A program made the translations under genes and the position numbers. Of a DNA stretch of 64,000 bases, positions 26,046 to 33,631 are shown one piece after another. The first letter of the stretch is position 1, and every line of letters begins with the position of its first letter. Source of the DNA: Litoribacillus peritrichatus (GTDB lineage Bacteria; Pseudomonadota; Gammaproteobacteria; Pseudomonadales; Litoribrevibacteraceae); the NCBI RefSeq assembly GCF_039537985.1, contig NZ_BAABBN010000004.1, forward strand, positions 682,001 to 746,000, written 5' to 3'. Below the pieces are notes generated by a model that had not been told where the DNA came from, made no database searches, and was given only the letters and a program-made list of their open reading frames with translations.

Positions 26046-26849
26046 ATGTTATATGACAGAAGTCCCACCACAGCAGGTTTTTTCTCGATAATTTATCCCG
26101 GCTTGGGGCAGCTCTATGCTGGCTCTCTTTCGAAGGGCATTGGGTGTTTGGGGTTCATTTTACTGACTATGTTGGCGCTGGGCAGTTTAGGGGTGCTTTC
26201 GACATTTTGGGGTTGTTTGATACTCGTTTCGGCCATTATTGCTGTTTATATTTATTCGATCGTTGATGCCGTCAGCTTGGCGAAAAAGTCAGGGCCAAAT
26301 TATCAACCAGCAAGGTTCAATTCCTGGTACGGTTACCTTGGTTTTATTGCCGCAACGCAAGCGGTATTTTTTGCAGTGGGAATGAAGTCCGACACGCTTT
26401 TGGGCTACAGTTTGGTGGAAATGAGTTCAGACTCGATGAGACCTCAAGCTGAGTATCAAGATCTAGTTTTGGTTGATACTCGTGATTTTAGCCTTGAAGT
26501 TGGTAAACCTGTTGCTTTTCTGATGCCTAATACCGCTTTTAAGAAGGATATCAAGCGTGTTGCGGGTTTGCCTGGAGATCGCATTTCAATTATTTATGGC
26601 AAAGTTTACCGGAACGGTCAGCATGAAGGGCTGCTGGACGTAGAAGCTCAATACCGGCAACGTGAGTTATCTGAAAGTATGAATGAAAAAATCGTTCCTC
26701 AAGGCCATGTCTTTGTTTTGGGGGATGACAGGGATAACTCAAATGACAGCCGTTTTTGGGGTCACTTACCCTTTGAAAATATCTTGGGTGCCCCGACCGA
26801 AATTCTGGTCTCTGCCAATTTGTCGCAACTTGGCCATTCGTTGCAATAA
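26046..26849 (+). CDS. Signal peptidase I (S26 family) with unusual N-terminal membrane region
   Basis: About 267 residues. The C-terminal half has the S26 catalytic Ser in SSDSMRPQAEYQDLVLVD (about residues 128-145), the general-base Lys in KKDIKRVAGLPGD (about 171-183), and the box E motif GDDRDNSNDSRFWG (about 224-237). The N-terminal 95 residues are not the usual one or two anchors of LepB: they read as a TM2-like GLGQLYAG segment with three or so hydrophobic helices. ATG 26046 is preferred over ATG 26037 because AAGGA lies at the right distance. It probably cleaves signal peptides or a special substrate; a second, housekeeping lepB is expected elsewhere. Confidence 0.87.
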   Translation: MLYDRSPTTAGFFSIIYPGLGQLYAGSLSKGIGCLGFILLTMLALGSLGVLSTFWGCLILVSAIIAVYIYSIVDAVSLAKKSGPNYQPARFNSWYGYLGFIAATQAVFFAVGMKSDTLLGYSLVEMSSDSMRPQAEYQDLVLVDTRDFSLEVGKPVAFLMPNTAFKKDIKRVAGLPGDRISIIYGKVYRNGQHEGLLDVEAQYRQRELSESMNEKIVPQGHVFVLGDDRDNSNDSRFWGHLPFENILGAPTEILVSANLSQLGHSLQ

Positions 26850-27039
26850 AGATTATAAGCTCAATGGTTGATAGGGCCTGTATCAGGCATTGGGCTTCCA
26901 TCCGCTTTTTCTCTTCCATAATACTTGACCTGCTTAACAAAAATTGAATTCAGTTTTGCTACATGGATGGCGACTGGGTATGTTACTCCTCTGTTTTTTA
27001 ATAACTTTCTTTTTCAGGTTATGACAATAAGGATGTGTC

Positions 27040-27747
27040 ATGGATATTATTATCAACCAATCCGTTCTCTCTCAGGTTGAACAACTCAAACGACTTTCAA
27101 ATCGTGCGATTGGCAAAGACTTTAAAGATCAGGCTGAGCTTGCAATTCAAATGACGTTAGCCAGTGGTGCTGTGTATAACCGACTTCAGCGAACCTTCTC
27201 GGTACAAGTCACCAAGCAAGATCAAAAACGAGTGGCGGCCGGTCGAATAACCACCGAAAATGTGGAGTTTTCCCGAAAGTCCGGTGGCGGTTCGTCATTG
27301 CAAAATTTAGAAAGGGCCTTGCAGGTTGGCAGAGGGTTGCCGAGTAATGTACCTAAAACGGTCAATGAAGTTGCTGTTGCATCGACTCAACCTCAGGCGG
27401 TTAATATGCTTTCGTTACTGCACCCTATGCTAAAAGGCGATGTCACAAAAAATGATAATGGCATCCAGCGGGCTGCCAATGTTTTAGGTTTAGCGGCAAC
27501 CACGGCAGGCTTTGTGGCCACATCGGGAGCTGCAGGAGCGGCGGTAAACTGGATAGGGCGCATAGCTACTTACTCTGGGTTCAGTATGTCTCTCATTAAA
27601 CCGGATGCACCCGATAAAGCATTTCATCAGTTAACAAATTACATTGCTTGCTTAAGTGCGTGGTGTAAAAAGTCGTGTCAGTTGATTGATAACGCTGATC
27701 CGAATGGACAGTGGAGTTTTCGGGATGTGCCTTCAAGTATGGCGTAA
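27040..27747 (+). CDS. Protein of unknown function
   Basis: A 235-residue protein with no family recognised. The first 70 residues are helical and charged. The middle has a Gly/Ser-rich turn (SRKSGGGSSLQNLERALQ), and residues about 145-190 are a small-residue, Ala/Gly-rich hydrophobic stretch (VLGLAATTAGFVATSGAAGAAVNWIG) that could insert in a membrane or pack as a helical hairpin. The C-terminus has three Cys. It starts after AGGATGTGTC and stands alone, ending at a terminator shared with ohr. Confidence 0.6.
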   Translation: MDIIINQSVLSQVEQLKRLSNRAIGKDFKDQAELAIQMTLASGAVYNRLQRTFSVQVTKQDQKRVAAGRITTENVEFSRKSGGGSSLQNLERALQVGRGLPSNVPKTVNEVAVASTQPQAVNMLSLLHPMLKGDVTKNDNGIQRAANVLGLAATTAGFVATSGAAGAAVNWIGRIATYSGFSMSLIKPDAPDKAFHQLTNYIACLSAWCKKSCQLIDNADPNGQWSFRDVPSSMA

Positions 27748-27771
27748 CCCCTTTTAATTTGTGAAAGCGAT

Positions 27772-27810
27772 AAAGCCCGACGATGAACCAAAATCGGCGG
27801 GCTTTGTTTT
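27772..27810. terminator. Bidirectional terminator between the 27040 gene and ohr
   Basis: AAAGCCCG / CGGGCTTT with inner CGAT / ATCG pairing, followed by GTTTTAT on the plus strand. It lies between two convergent genes. Confidence 0.8.
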
Positions 27811-27822
27811 ATCAAAAGAGAT

Positions 27823-28245
27823 TTATTTGATTAACGTCGTCATATCAATATTCCCTCTGGTGGCATTAGAGTACGGGCATACCTGATGCGCTTTTTCTAC
27901 TAATGTTTCGACAGTGTCTTTATCTAAGCCAGGGGCAGTAACGGTTAAGTCTGCCGAAATTGAAAAGCCAACCCCACGGCTATTTTCACCGATGCCGATT
28001 TTGGCGGTGACGCTTAAATCTTGAGGCAGTTTTACTTTTTCCTGATTTGCTACGAATTTGAGTGCTCCGATAAAACACGCGGAATAGCCTGCTGCGAACA
28101 GTTGTTCCGGGTTAGTGCCTTCGCCTCCAGCCCCTCCTAACTCTTTTGGTGTGCTTAACGCCAATTCTAAACTGTTGTCCGTTGCGATGGATTTACCATC
28201 ACGACCGCCTGTGGATGTAACTTCGGCTGTGTAAATTGCATTCAT
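27823..28245 (-). CDS. ohr: Organic hydroperoxide resistance protein (OsmC/Ohr family)
   Basis: A 140-residue thiol peroxidase. Both catalytic cysteines are present in their family contexts (AAGYSACFIGALKFVA and AHQVCPYSNATRGN). Ohr reduces organic and fatty-acid hydroperoxides using lipoylated proteins. It is divergent from its usual MarR-type regulator gene at 28508, with palindromic operators between them. The ATG follows AAAGGTAACC. Confidence 0.96.
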   Translation of the reverse strand: MNAIYTAEVTSTGGRDGKSIATDNSLELALSTPKELGGAGGEGTNPEQLFAAGYSACFIGALKFVANQEKVKLPQDLSVTAKIGIGENSRGVGFSISADLTVTAPGLDKDTVETLVEKAHQVCPYSNATRGNIDMTTLIK

Positions 28246-28275
28246 GTCGGTTACCTTTGGTTTTGTTGATAGTTG

Positions 28276-28357
28276 TTGCGATAACTATTTGGGTTAAATA
28301 AAAAGAGACCTTGCTTGTTGATTGTTATATTATTGCAATAACTATTATTGCGCAATA
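28276..28357. promoter_or_regulatory. Candidate OhrR operators in the ohr-ohrR intergenic region
   Basis: A direct repeat TTGC(G/A)ATAACTATT occurs at 28276-28289 and 28333-28346. The second copy overlaps the palindrome TATTGCAATA (28331-28340), and TATTGCGCAATA follows at 28346-28357. These are the only strong symmetric elements between ohr and ohrR and fit binding sites for a dimeric MarR-type repressor. Confidence 0.6.
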
Positions 28358-28507
28358 GAGTTTTTTATATTCTGTGTCGATTTTTTGATGAAAGCTTACT
28401 AAGAACTCTGAAAAGAAGTGTTCATGCAAGTAGCTGTTATGAAGTAAACTGGTCGACGGGCTGCAATTTAACCTGCATTTTGTGTTTTATAGAAAATTGG
28501 TGTTGGA

Positions 28508-28948
28508 ATGTCGATTAAAGAAGATGCGCTTCTTTTGGATAATCAGCTGTGTTTTTCCTTGTATACAACGTCATTGGCGATGACACAGCTGTATAAGCCG
28601 CTGTTGGAACCGATTGGTCTTACTTACCCTCAGTATTTAATCATGATGATTTTATGGGAAGAAGACGGTATTGGCTTAAAAGATATAGGTGCGCGCTTGA
28701 ATCAGAAATCGGGGGCACTGACCCCTGTGATGAAACGTCTGGAAGAAGATGGTTTATTACAACGAGTGAGGGTTCCGGATAATGAAAGGCAGCTTGATAT
28801 TCGCTTAACTGCGAAAGGAAAAGCGTTGAAGGCGGAAGCGTACAAAGTAAATCAGTGCATTGTAGAGTCCTGTGGTGTACCTGTAGATGAGCTTATTGAA
28901 TTAAAAGGTACGTTGGATAAACTGAGAGCCAGTTTGTTAAAAACCTAG
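28508..28948 (+). CDS. ohrR: MarR-family organic-peroxide sensor (OhrR)
   Basis: A 146-residue winged-HTH repressor. The N-terminal redox Cys lies in LLDNQLCFSLYTTSLAMTQLY (Cys about residue 16), as in OhrR proteins. The recognition region is GLKDIGARLNQKSGALTPVMKRLEEDG, followed by the wing. It derepresses ohr when the Cys is oxidised by organic peroxides. It is divergent from ohr. Confidence 0.93.
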   Translation: MSIKEDALLLDNQLCFSLYTTSLAMTQLYKPLLEPIGLTYPQYLIMMILWEEDGIGLKDIGARLNQKSGALTPVMKRLEEDGLLQRVRVPDNERQLDIRLTAKGKALKAEAYKVNQCIVESCGVPVDELIELKGTLDKLRASLLKT

Positions 28949-28968
28949 TTTAAAACAGGGAAGGAATT

Positions 28969-29484
28969 ATGGAAAAGTCTGCTCGTTTTCAACAACTAAA
29001 AAACGAATGCCATCTCAAAGATGCCGATTTTTACTTTCTTGAGTTGATTCCACTGATTGAAATGATTTGGGCGGACAATCACAATCAGGCGCCGGAGCTT
29101 AATTTATTGTATAAGTTTGCAACGGAACATATTGCCCGCATTAATACCATTGCAGAGAGTGATGTGATTACGGTGGATCAAGCGAATGATTTTCTGGATC
29201 GCTTTGCTCATAAACAACCAGACTCGAACGTTTTAGCATCTCTACGTAAGCTAGTGATTGATGGTTGGAAGTTACAAGAAAGTTCAGAACATAAAGAGCT
29301 TACCAAACAGTCTATTCTGGATTACTGTTTGGACATTGCAGCTTGTTGTGTCGATCTTTACCCCTACGAGTATCACCATCGAGTGACCAAAGAAGAAAAG
29401 AAACTTCTTCAACAACTTATGATTGATTTCCATCTTGACCCTCAGACTTGTGTCCATCAGGTAGCGGAAGAACAATGCCATTGA
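28969..29484 (+). CDS. Protein of unknown function, helical, cotranscribed with ohrR
   Basis: A 171-residue, probably all-helical acidic protein that follows ohrR by 20 bp and has a good ribosome-binding site (GGGAAGGAATT), so it is likely in the same transcript. Its pattern (FYFLELIPLIEMIWAD, YKFATEHIARINTIAESDVIT, TKEEKKLLQQLMIDFHLDP) is reminiscent of TerB-like helical folds, but no firm family match can be claimed. Cys residues at ICCV-like positions (DIAACCVDLY) and near the C-terminus (EEQCH) might be redox relevant given the neighbours. Confidence 0.6.
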   Translation: MEKSARFQQLKNECHLKDADFYFLELIPLIEMIWADNHNQAPELNLLYKFATEHIARINTIAESDVITVDQANDFLDRFAHKQPDSNVLASLRKLVIDGWKLQESSEHKELTKQSILDYCLDIAACCVDLYPYEYHHRVTKEEKKLLQQLMIDFHLDPQTCVHQVAEEQCH

Positions 29485-29536
29485 TTGTGGTTATTTAACT
29501 TGTTTATCGCGTTCGGGATTAATGGAGGAAGGGACC

Positions 29537-29559
29537 CCCTTAGAGTGACCCTCTAAGGG
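29537..29559. terminator. Perfect hairpin between convergent genes
   Basis: CCCTTAGAG / CTCTAAGGG with a 5-base loop lies 53 bp after the plus-strand gene ending at 29484 and just past the minus-strand micropeptide gene. There is no long T-run. A second perfect hairpin (GCGTTCAC/GTGAACGC, 29569-29587) includes the micropeptide's stop codon and is followed on the minus strand by TTTAATT. Confidence 0.5.
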
Positions 29560-29576
29560 TGAATTAAAGCGTTCAC

Positions 29577-29747
29577 TTAGTGAACGCAATTCAGGTCGCG
29601 CTTGCGATCAGCTCGCTTGCCGTAAGTACACACAGCATTCGCTTGATCAACCGTTGTGAAACCGGTGCTTGCAGGTGTATCTGCGATGGATACGGTTGCA
29701 AATGAAGAGAACGCGATTGCAAAAATTGCAGAAGTAATTGTTTTCAT
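29577..29747 (-). CDS. Secreted micropeptide 1 of a tandem family
   Basis: A 56-residue product with a clear Sec signal peptide (MKTITSAIFAIAFSSFATVSIA) and a mature part of about 34 residues with the family pattern GFTTVDQ and the C-terminal GKRADRKRDL, ending NCVH. Two Cys are present in this copy only. It is paralogous to the two genes that follow upstream at 29801 and 30059. The function is unknown; the basic tail and secretion suggest a signal, a surface-binding or an antimicrobial peptide, all speculative. Its stop codon sits inside a perfect hairpin that may end transcription. Confidence 0.75.
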   Translation of the reverse strand: MKTITSAIFAIAFSSFATVSIADTPASTGFTTVDQANAVCTYGKRADRKRDLNCVH

Positions 29748-29800
29748 AATGATGGCCTTTTTCAGAAATTAATCGTTATAGTTGTTGGTTTAACCGAATG

Positions 29801-29974
29801 TTAGATTCGGGTTAAGTCGCGCTTACGGTCTGCTTTTTTACCGGATATTGCGGTAGACACTTCTTTATCAATGCTCTTAAAACCTAAGTCAGCGGCTTTA
29901 ACTTCATACGCAGAAGATACTGATGCAAGTGAAGCAAAAGTTAGTGCAGTAATAGTTGTTGCGATAGTTTTCAT
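29801..29974 (-). CDS. Secreted micropeptide 2 of a tandem family
   Basis: A 57-residue product from ATG 29974, with AGGAG 8 bases upstream; this start is preferred over an in-frame upstream start at 29998. The signal peptide is MKTIATTITALTFASLASVSSA. The mature part has GFKSIDKEVSTAISGKKADR and ends KRDLTRI. The last 13 residues are identical to those of micropeptide 3 (GKKADRKRDLTRI). No Cys. Family unknown. Confidence 0.75.
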   Translation of the reverse strand: MKTIATTITALTFASLASVSSAYEVKAADLGFKSIDKEVSTAISGKKADRKRDLTRI

Positions 29975-30058
29975 GGTATAGCTCCTAGTGATTTTCAACT
30001 TTTAATTGTCTTGCTTTTTATGTTCGTATTGAGCTTTCAAGCAGCTCTGGATTCAAAA

Positions 30059-30232
30059 TTAAATTCGAGTTAAGTCACGCTTACGGTCTGCTTTTTTACC
30101 GTACGTACTTGTCGATGCATGTTGATCAACCGAATTAAATCCCGCACTGGCTTCTTTTGAATCTGCCGCTACAGATATAGACGCGAATGAAGCGAAAATG
30201 ATTGCAGTCAATGTTGAAGTAATTGTTTTCAT
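30059..30232 (-). CDS. Secreted micropeptide 3 of a tandem family
   Basis: A 57-residue product (signal peptide MKTITSTLTAIIFASFASIS, then VAAD; mature GFNSVDQHASTSTYGKKADR, ending KRDLTRI). It is the first of the three copies in transcription order. The region upstream (30233-30591) is AT-rich and may hold the promoter. The codon-level similarity to the other two copies points to tandem duplication. Function unknown. Confidence 0.75.
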   Translation of the reverse strand: MKTITSTLTAIIFASFASISVAADSKEASAGFNSVDQHASTSTYGKKADRKRDLTRI

Positions 30233-30591
30233 GATGATTTACCCTCTAAAAATTGTTTATTTCGTTTTCTTGAAATTCACAGGATTAGAAGAGGTTGTGA
30301 CGATTTGGTTCATAAAATGAACAGAACAAAAACTCATAAAAATGGTGAAAAATGATCTAAAAGAATATGGAACTTTTTTTCAGATCTTTTGGTTCTAGGT
30401 GTAGAACGACCAGAAACCAAGGCCGGCACTGGGTTTGTCGCGGGTTTGGATGAGAGGATTTTAGTTCATATTCTTTGTGAAATCCGAAGGTGAATTTTCA
30501 GAATCATGGTGTGAAAAGGCATAATTTAATTTTAATTATTTTTGAAACTTTCAATTTTTTTGCCTGGCTGCATTACTTTTTATATTAATGC
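30233..30591. other. Non-coding spacer
   Basis: About 360 bp between micropeptide 3 and the MITE. It is AT-rich with no supported gene, and probably contains the promoter of the micropeptide genes. No further structure is recognised. Confidence 0.5.
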
Positions 30592-30595
30592 CTAG

Positions 30596-30858
30596 GGAGT
30601 CTCTGAATAAGACTCTCTCTGCTCTGGCCTATAAGAGAAATGGCTATTTGAGGCGCGGTTTTGAAGGCATAACGGGTTACGTCAAAAAATCGCAACAAAA
30701 AAGAGTCATTTCTCTTAAGGCCCAAAAGGGCGGGGCTTTAAAAGCGTTAGAACTTTGTTGAACTTCTTGAAAAGGTCACGACATTCTCTACGAAGCTCGC
30801 CTTGTTCTAACGCTTTTCTAGCGCCCGCAGAGCTAGAGCGGACTTATTTAGAGACTCC
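30596..30858. mobile_element. Miniature inverted-repeat element with IS5-like ends (263 bp)
   Basis: Terminal inverted repeats GGAGTCTCTGAATAAG (left, 30596-30611) and the complement of CTTATTTAGAGACTCC (right, 30843-30858) differ at one base and resemble the GGAAGGTGCGAATAAG end of IS5. A CTAG target duplication flanks both ends (30592-30595 and 30859-30862), as for IS5 (YTAR). There is no transposase. Internal inverted repeats AAAAGCGTTAGAAC/GTTCTAACGCTTTT and TAAGAGAAATG/CATTTCTCTTA would fold the element into a cloverleaf. It lies 80 bp before the DUF3592 gene. Confidence 0.85.
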
Positions 30859-30938
30859 CTAGTAAAAATGATTAGATTTCATAATGTTTAAAATGAAGCT
30901 TGTTCAGCTATTCTCCAAATAAAACTAAGGACAGAGTT

Positions 30939-32618
30939 ATGAAAGCAGGAGGCAATTTGTTTGGCGGAATCTTCTTTGTGGCAGGTTTTGCTTTTTGGAC
31001 CTTTTTCGTTTTGAGCCCATTGGCTGATTCTATGTCTATGCAGCTTTGGCAATCTGCGGATGCCAAGTTGAATTATGTCGATGTTAGCAGTTATCAATCC
31101 CGGAATGATAACGGCAGTTATACCACCATGTATAAGCTGGATGTTCAGTATCAATATCAAGTAGGAGGTACTTCGTACTTAGGGAGCAGAGCCTCGATAC
31201 AGCAGTTAAGTAGCAGTGATAGTTCAGACGCATACCATCAAAAGTCTTTGATCAGTAACGAGCAATCCCGAAATAATAAAATCAAGATTTGGTATGACCC
31301 TGATAATCCCGGGGATTCAGTGTATGACCGTTCCTTGGCTGTTCGTGCCATGCTGGTCGCTACCAGCATTTGTTCTGTTTTCATGTTTCTAGGCGGAGGC
31401 TTCATTTATTACAGCCGGGTGTCTGCGAAAAAAGAACAAAAGCCAGAACTTGCTGACCCGTCAAAACCCTGGACAACACGAAAAGCATGGGCTTCAGACG
31501 TAATTTACTCCAAAACTAAGAACAGTCTTGCTCTGGCCAAGTTCCTTGCAGTACTTGCTTGGTTGTTTTGCGGTTCGTTTTTTATCGGAGTGATTGGTCA
31601 GAATATTGTTGGTTCAATCATCGTTGTGATTTTGCTCATTATTCCTGTGCTTGTGACGAAACGGGCATTACGTATTAAAAATGAGTTAGAACATTTTAAA
31701 CAAGTGCCAGTGACGTTGAATCCGTACCCTGGAGTCATTGGCGGTAAAGTTTCGGGCAGTTTGGTTATTCCGTTTCACAACTTGAATGGTTTTAAGGTGA
31801 CTCTGGAATGCACCAAACACTGGACTTCAAGAAGTGGTAACAACAATCAGTCACATTCAAGTGTGGTTTGGTCGGAACATAAGGTCGCTCAATGTAGCGC
31901 TGATGACAGTGGCACTTTGGTTTCATTTTCATTTGATGTACCTGCGGAGCAAGAACCTTCTTCACCACCAGGCAAAAGTTATCATGAGTGGACATTATCC
32001 GTTGTTGGTCAGGCTGACGGTGTCCCATTTGATCGTTCTTATGAACTGCCAGTTTTTGTGACGGAAGAAAGCATGACAGTGGAGGAAGAACTTGAAGTTC
32101 AGCCTCTGACTCAAAAGGAACAACAAGTCATTGCGTCTCGATTATCAATGGCTTCGGACGAGGAGAGTATTTCTTTGGACACGCCGGGGTCATCGTCTGG
32201 TGTTGTGTTTGCAGGCGTCGGAGGTTTGTTTGCAATAATTGGCGGTGTTATTGCGTTAACCGGCCCCATTTTTATTGGCGTTTTCTTTGTTCTGTTTGGA
32301 GGTTTGTTTTTTGTTTTAGGGATGTGGAGCTGGGGGCGTAATTGCAAAGTCTATGCGACTTCTAGTGGCTGCGAAATTGAGATTTTTTGGTTTTCAAAGA
32401 AGTTACAGCATCATTCGATCCGCTCTTCAGAGATCCGGGAAATTGAAGCTTTTTCTTCCTCATCAAGTTCATCAAACGGTCAGATGGTTCATAAATACGA
32501 TTTAAGATTAAATACTTCTGATGGTTTACGGATAAACCTGGGTGGTGAGTTTAATTCCAAAAAGAACGCCATTCATATGAAACAGGAAATTGAGAGAGTG
32601 CTTATTCTTGAGGTATGA
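30939..32618 (+). CDS. DUF3592-type membrane protein
   Basis: About 559 residues. An N-terminal membrane helix (FGGIFFVAGFAFWTFFVLSPL) precedes an extracytoplasmic DUF3592-like part (VDVSSYQSRNDNGSYTTMYKLDVQYQYQVGG and KIWYDPDNPGDSVYDR). More helices follow near residues 150-170 and 210-250, then a beta-rich soluble domain, another pair of helices (about 425-465), and a C-terminal cytoplasmic-type segment with a Ser run. ATG 30939 is chosen (AAGGACAG upstream) over the upstream non-ATG frame. Function unknown; DUF3592 is common in envelope proteins. The next gene starts 5 bp after its stop. Confidence 0.75.
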   Translation: MKAGGNLFGGIFFVAGFAFWTFFVLSPLADSMSMQLWQSADAKLNYVDVSSYQSRNDNGSYTTMYKLDVQYQYQVGGTSYLGSRASIQQLSSSDSSDAYHQKSLISNEQSRNNKIKIWYDPDNPGDSVYDRSLAVRAMLVATSICSVFMFLGGGFIYYSRVSAKKEQKPELADPSKPWTTRKAWASDVIYSKTKNSLALAKFLAVLAWLFCGSFFIGVIGQNIVGSIIVVILLIIPVLVTKRALRIKNELEHFKQVPVTLNPYPGVIGGKVSGSLVIPFHNLNGFKVTLECTKHWTSRSGNNNQSHSSVVWSEHKVAQCSADDSGTLVSFSFDVPAEQEPSSPPGKSYHEWTLSVVGQADGVPFDRSYELPVFVTEESMTVEEELEVQPLTQKEQQVIASRLSMASDEESISLDTPGSSSGVVFAGVGGLFAIIGGVIALTGPIFIGVFFVLFGGLFFVLGMWSWGRNCKVYATSSGCEIEIFWFSKKLQHHSIRSSEIREIEAFSSSSSSSNGQMVHKYDLRLNTSDGLRINLGGEFNSKKNAIHMKQEIERVLILEV

Positions 32619-32622
32619 AACC

Positions 32623-33069
32623 ATGGTAAGACTGACATTCAAATCAACTTTAAATGCAAAGCCGGAAGATGTGTGGGCTTGGGCTTTATCAGAGAAGGGC
32701 ATCAACAGCGAATTAAGGCCATTGCTTAAAATGACAGCCTTATCCAGCATGACCGCAGAAACAGCGAACGAACTTACTCTGGGCCAGCCAATCGCTCACA
32801 GCTGGTTGATGCTGTTCGGTATTATTCCCATTGATCGTTCAGAGCTGACCTTTGTCGAATTTGAATCAGGTAAACGTTTTCTTGAACAGTCTCCTATGTT
32901 TTCCATGAAACAATGGCAGCATGAAAGAGTTATTTTACCTGCCGAGAGTGGCACAGTTATCACAGACACTTTGTTGTTCGATTCTTTATTATGGAATCCG
33001 TTGTCTAAAATAATGGTGAGTGTCTTGTTCAGGAACCGTCATAAAAAGCTAAAGGCTCACTTTGGTTAA
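32623..33069 (+). CDS. SRPBCC-like protein of unknown function
   Basis: A 148-residue soluble protein starting MVRLTFKSTLNAKPEDVWAW, which fits the first strand and helix of START/SRPBCC ligand-binding folds, with a long C-terminal helix (LLWNPLSKIMVSVLFRNRHK) also typical. The ligand is unknown. It starts 5 bp after the DUF3592 gene stop, so the two are cotranscribed. Confidence 0.65.
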   Translation: MVRLTFKSTLNAKPEDVWAWALSEKGINSELRPLLKMTALSSMTAETANELTLGQPIAHSWLMLFGIIPIDRSELTFVEFESGKRFLEQSPMFSMKQWQHERVILPAESGTVITDTLLFDSLLWNPLSKIMVSVLFRNRHKKLKAHFG

Positions 33070-33163
33070 AAGTGAGTAAATAAGCGGTTGCAGAAGAGAG
33101 CTAGTGGTTTGGTGGTTCTGATCTAAGCTAAATTGAGTGTTTGTCAATTAATGAGGCTTTCAA

Positions 33164-33631
33164 ATGGTCAGACTCGCGCTGCAAACGGTTTTCCTTTTAG
33201 TGTGTCTGAACACAGGCATGGTTGTGTGGGCGGATCATGAGAGAAACCAACAACAATTATCACCAGGCGCGGCCGGGCAACCGTCCGTTGTTCAGCAATG
33301 GAAACAAGGGTTAGCGGGTGCTAAGCTGACGGCATATTCGGGTTCTGTGACCAGTTCGAACAGCACACTTACTATTATTAACTTTTGTCGTAATGGTCGA
33401 TACAGCTACTACAAAGAGGGTAGTTGGTCTGTGCCCGGAATGGCCGGTGGTGCCTCCAATAACACTGTGACGGGTCGCTGGAACATTGAGCAACAAGGCC
33501 CATACCCCATGCTTGTTTACCTAACAGACCAAGGTCAGCGCGGTAGCTTTCCTGTTTATTTACAAGCGAATGGACGTGTCAACATTGGTGGAACCGCATT
33601 TGCTGCTCAACAAGGTGGGGCAGGGTGTTGA
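33164..33631 (+). CDS. Secreted protein of unknown function
   Basis: A 155-residue protein with a Sec signal peptide (ALQTVFLLVCLNTGMVVWA, cleavage near residue 24). The mature part is beta-rich and polar (LAGAKLTAYSGSVTSSNSTL, then TIINFCRNGRYSYYKEGSW, NTVTGRWNIEQQGPYPMLVY) and reads like a small beta-barrel or lipocalin-type scavenger domain with two Cys. No family is recognised firmly. Confidence 0.6.
   Translation: MVRLALQTVFLLVCLNTGMVVWADHERNQQQLSPGAAGQPSVVQQWKQGLAGAKLTAYSGSVTSSNSTLTIINFCRNGRYSYYKEGSWSVPGMAGGASNNTVTGRWNIEQQGPYPMLVYLTDQGQRGSFPVYLQANGRVNIGGTAFAAQQGGAGC

Noticed and set aside
30888..31160. Minus-strand open frame overlapping the DUF3592 gene start
   Set aside because: No ribosome-binding site or family features; it is antisense to a well-supported gene.
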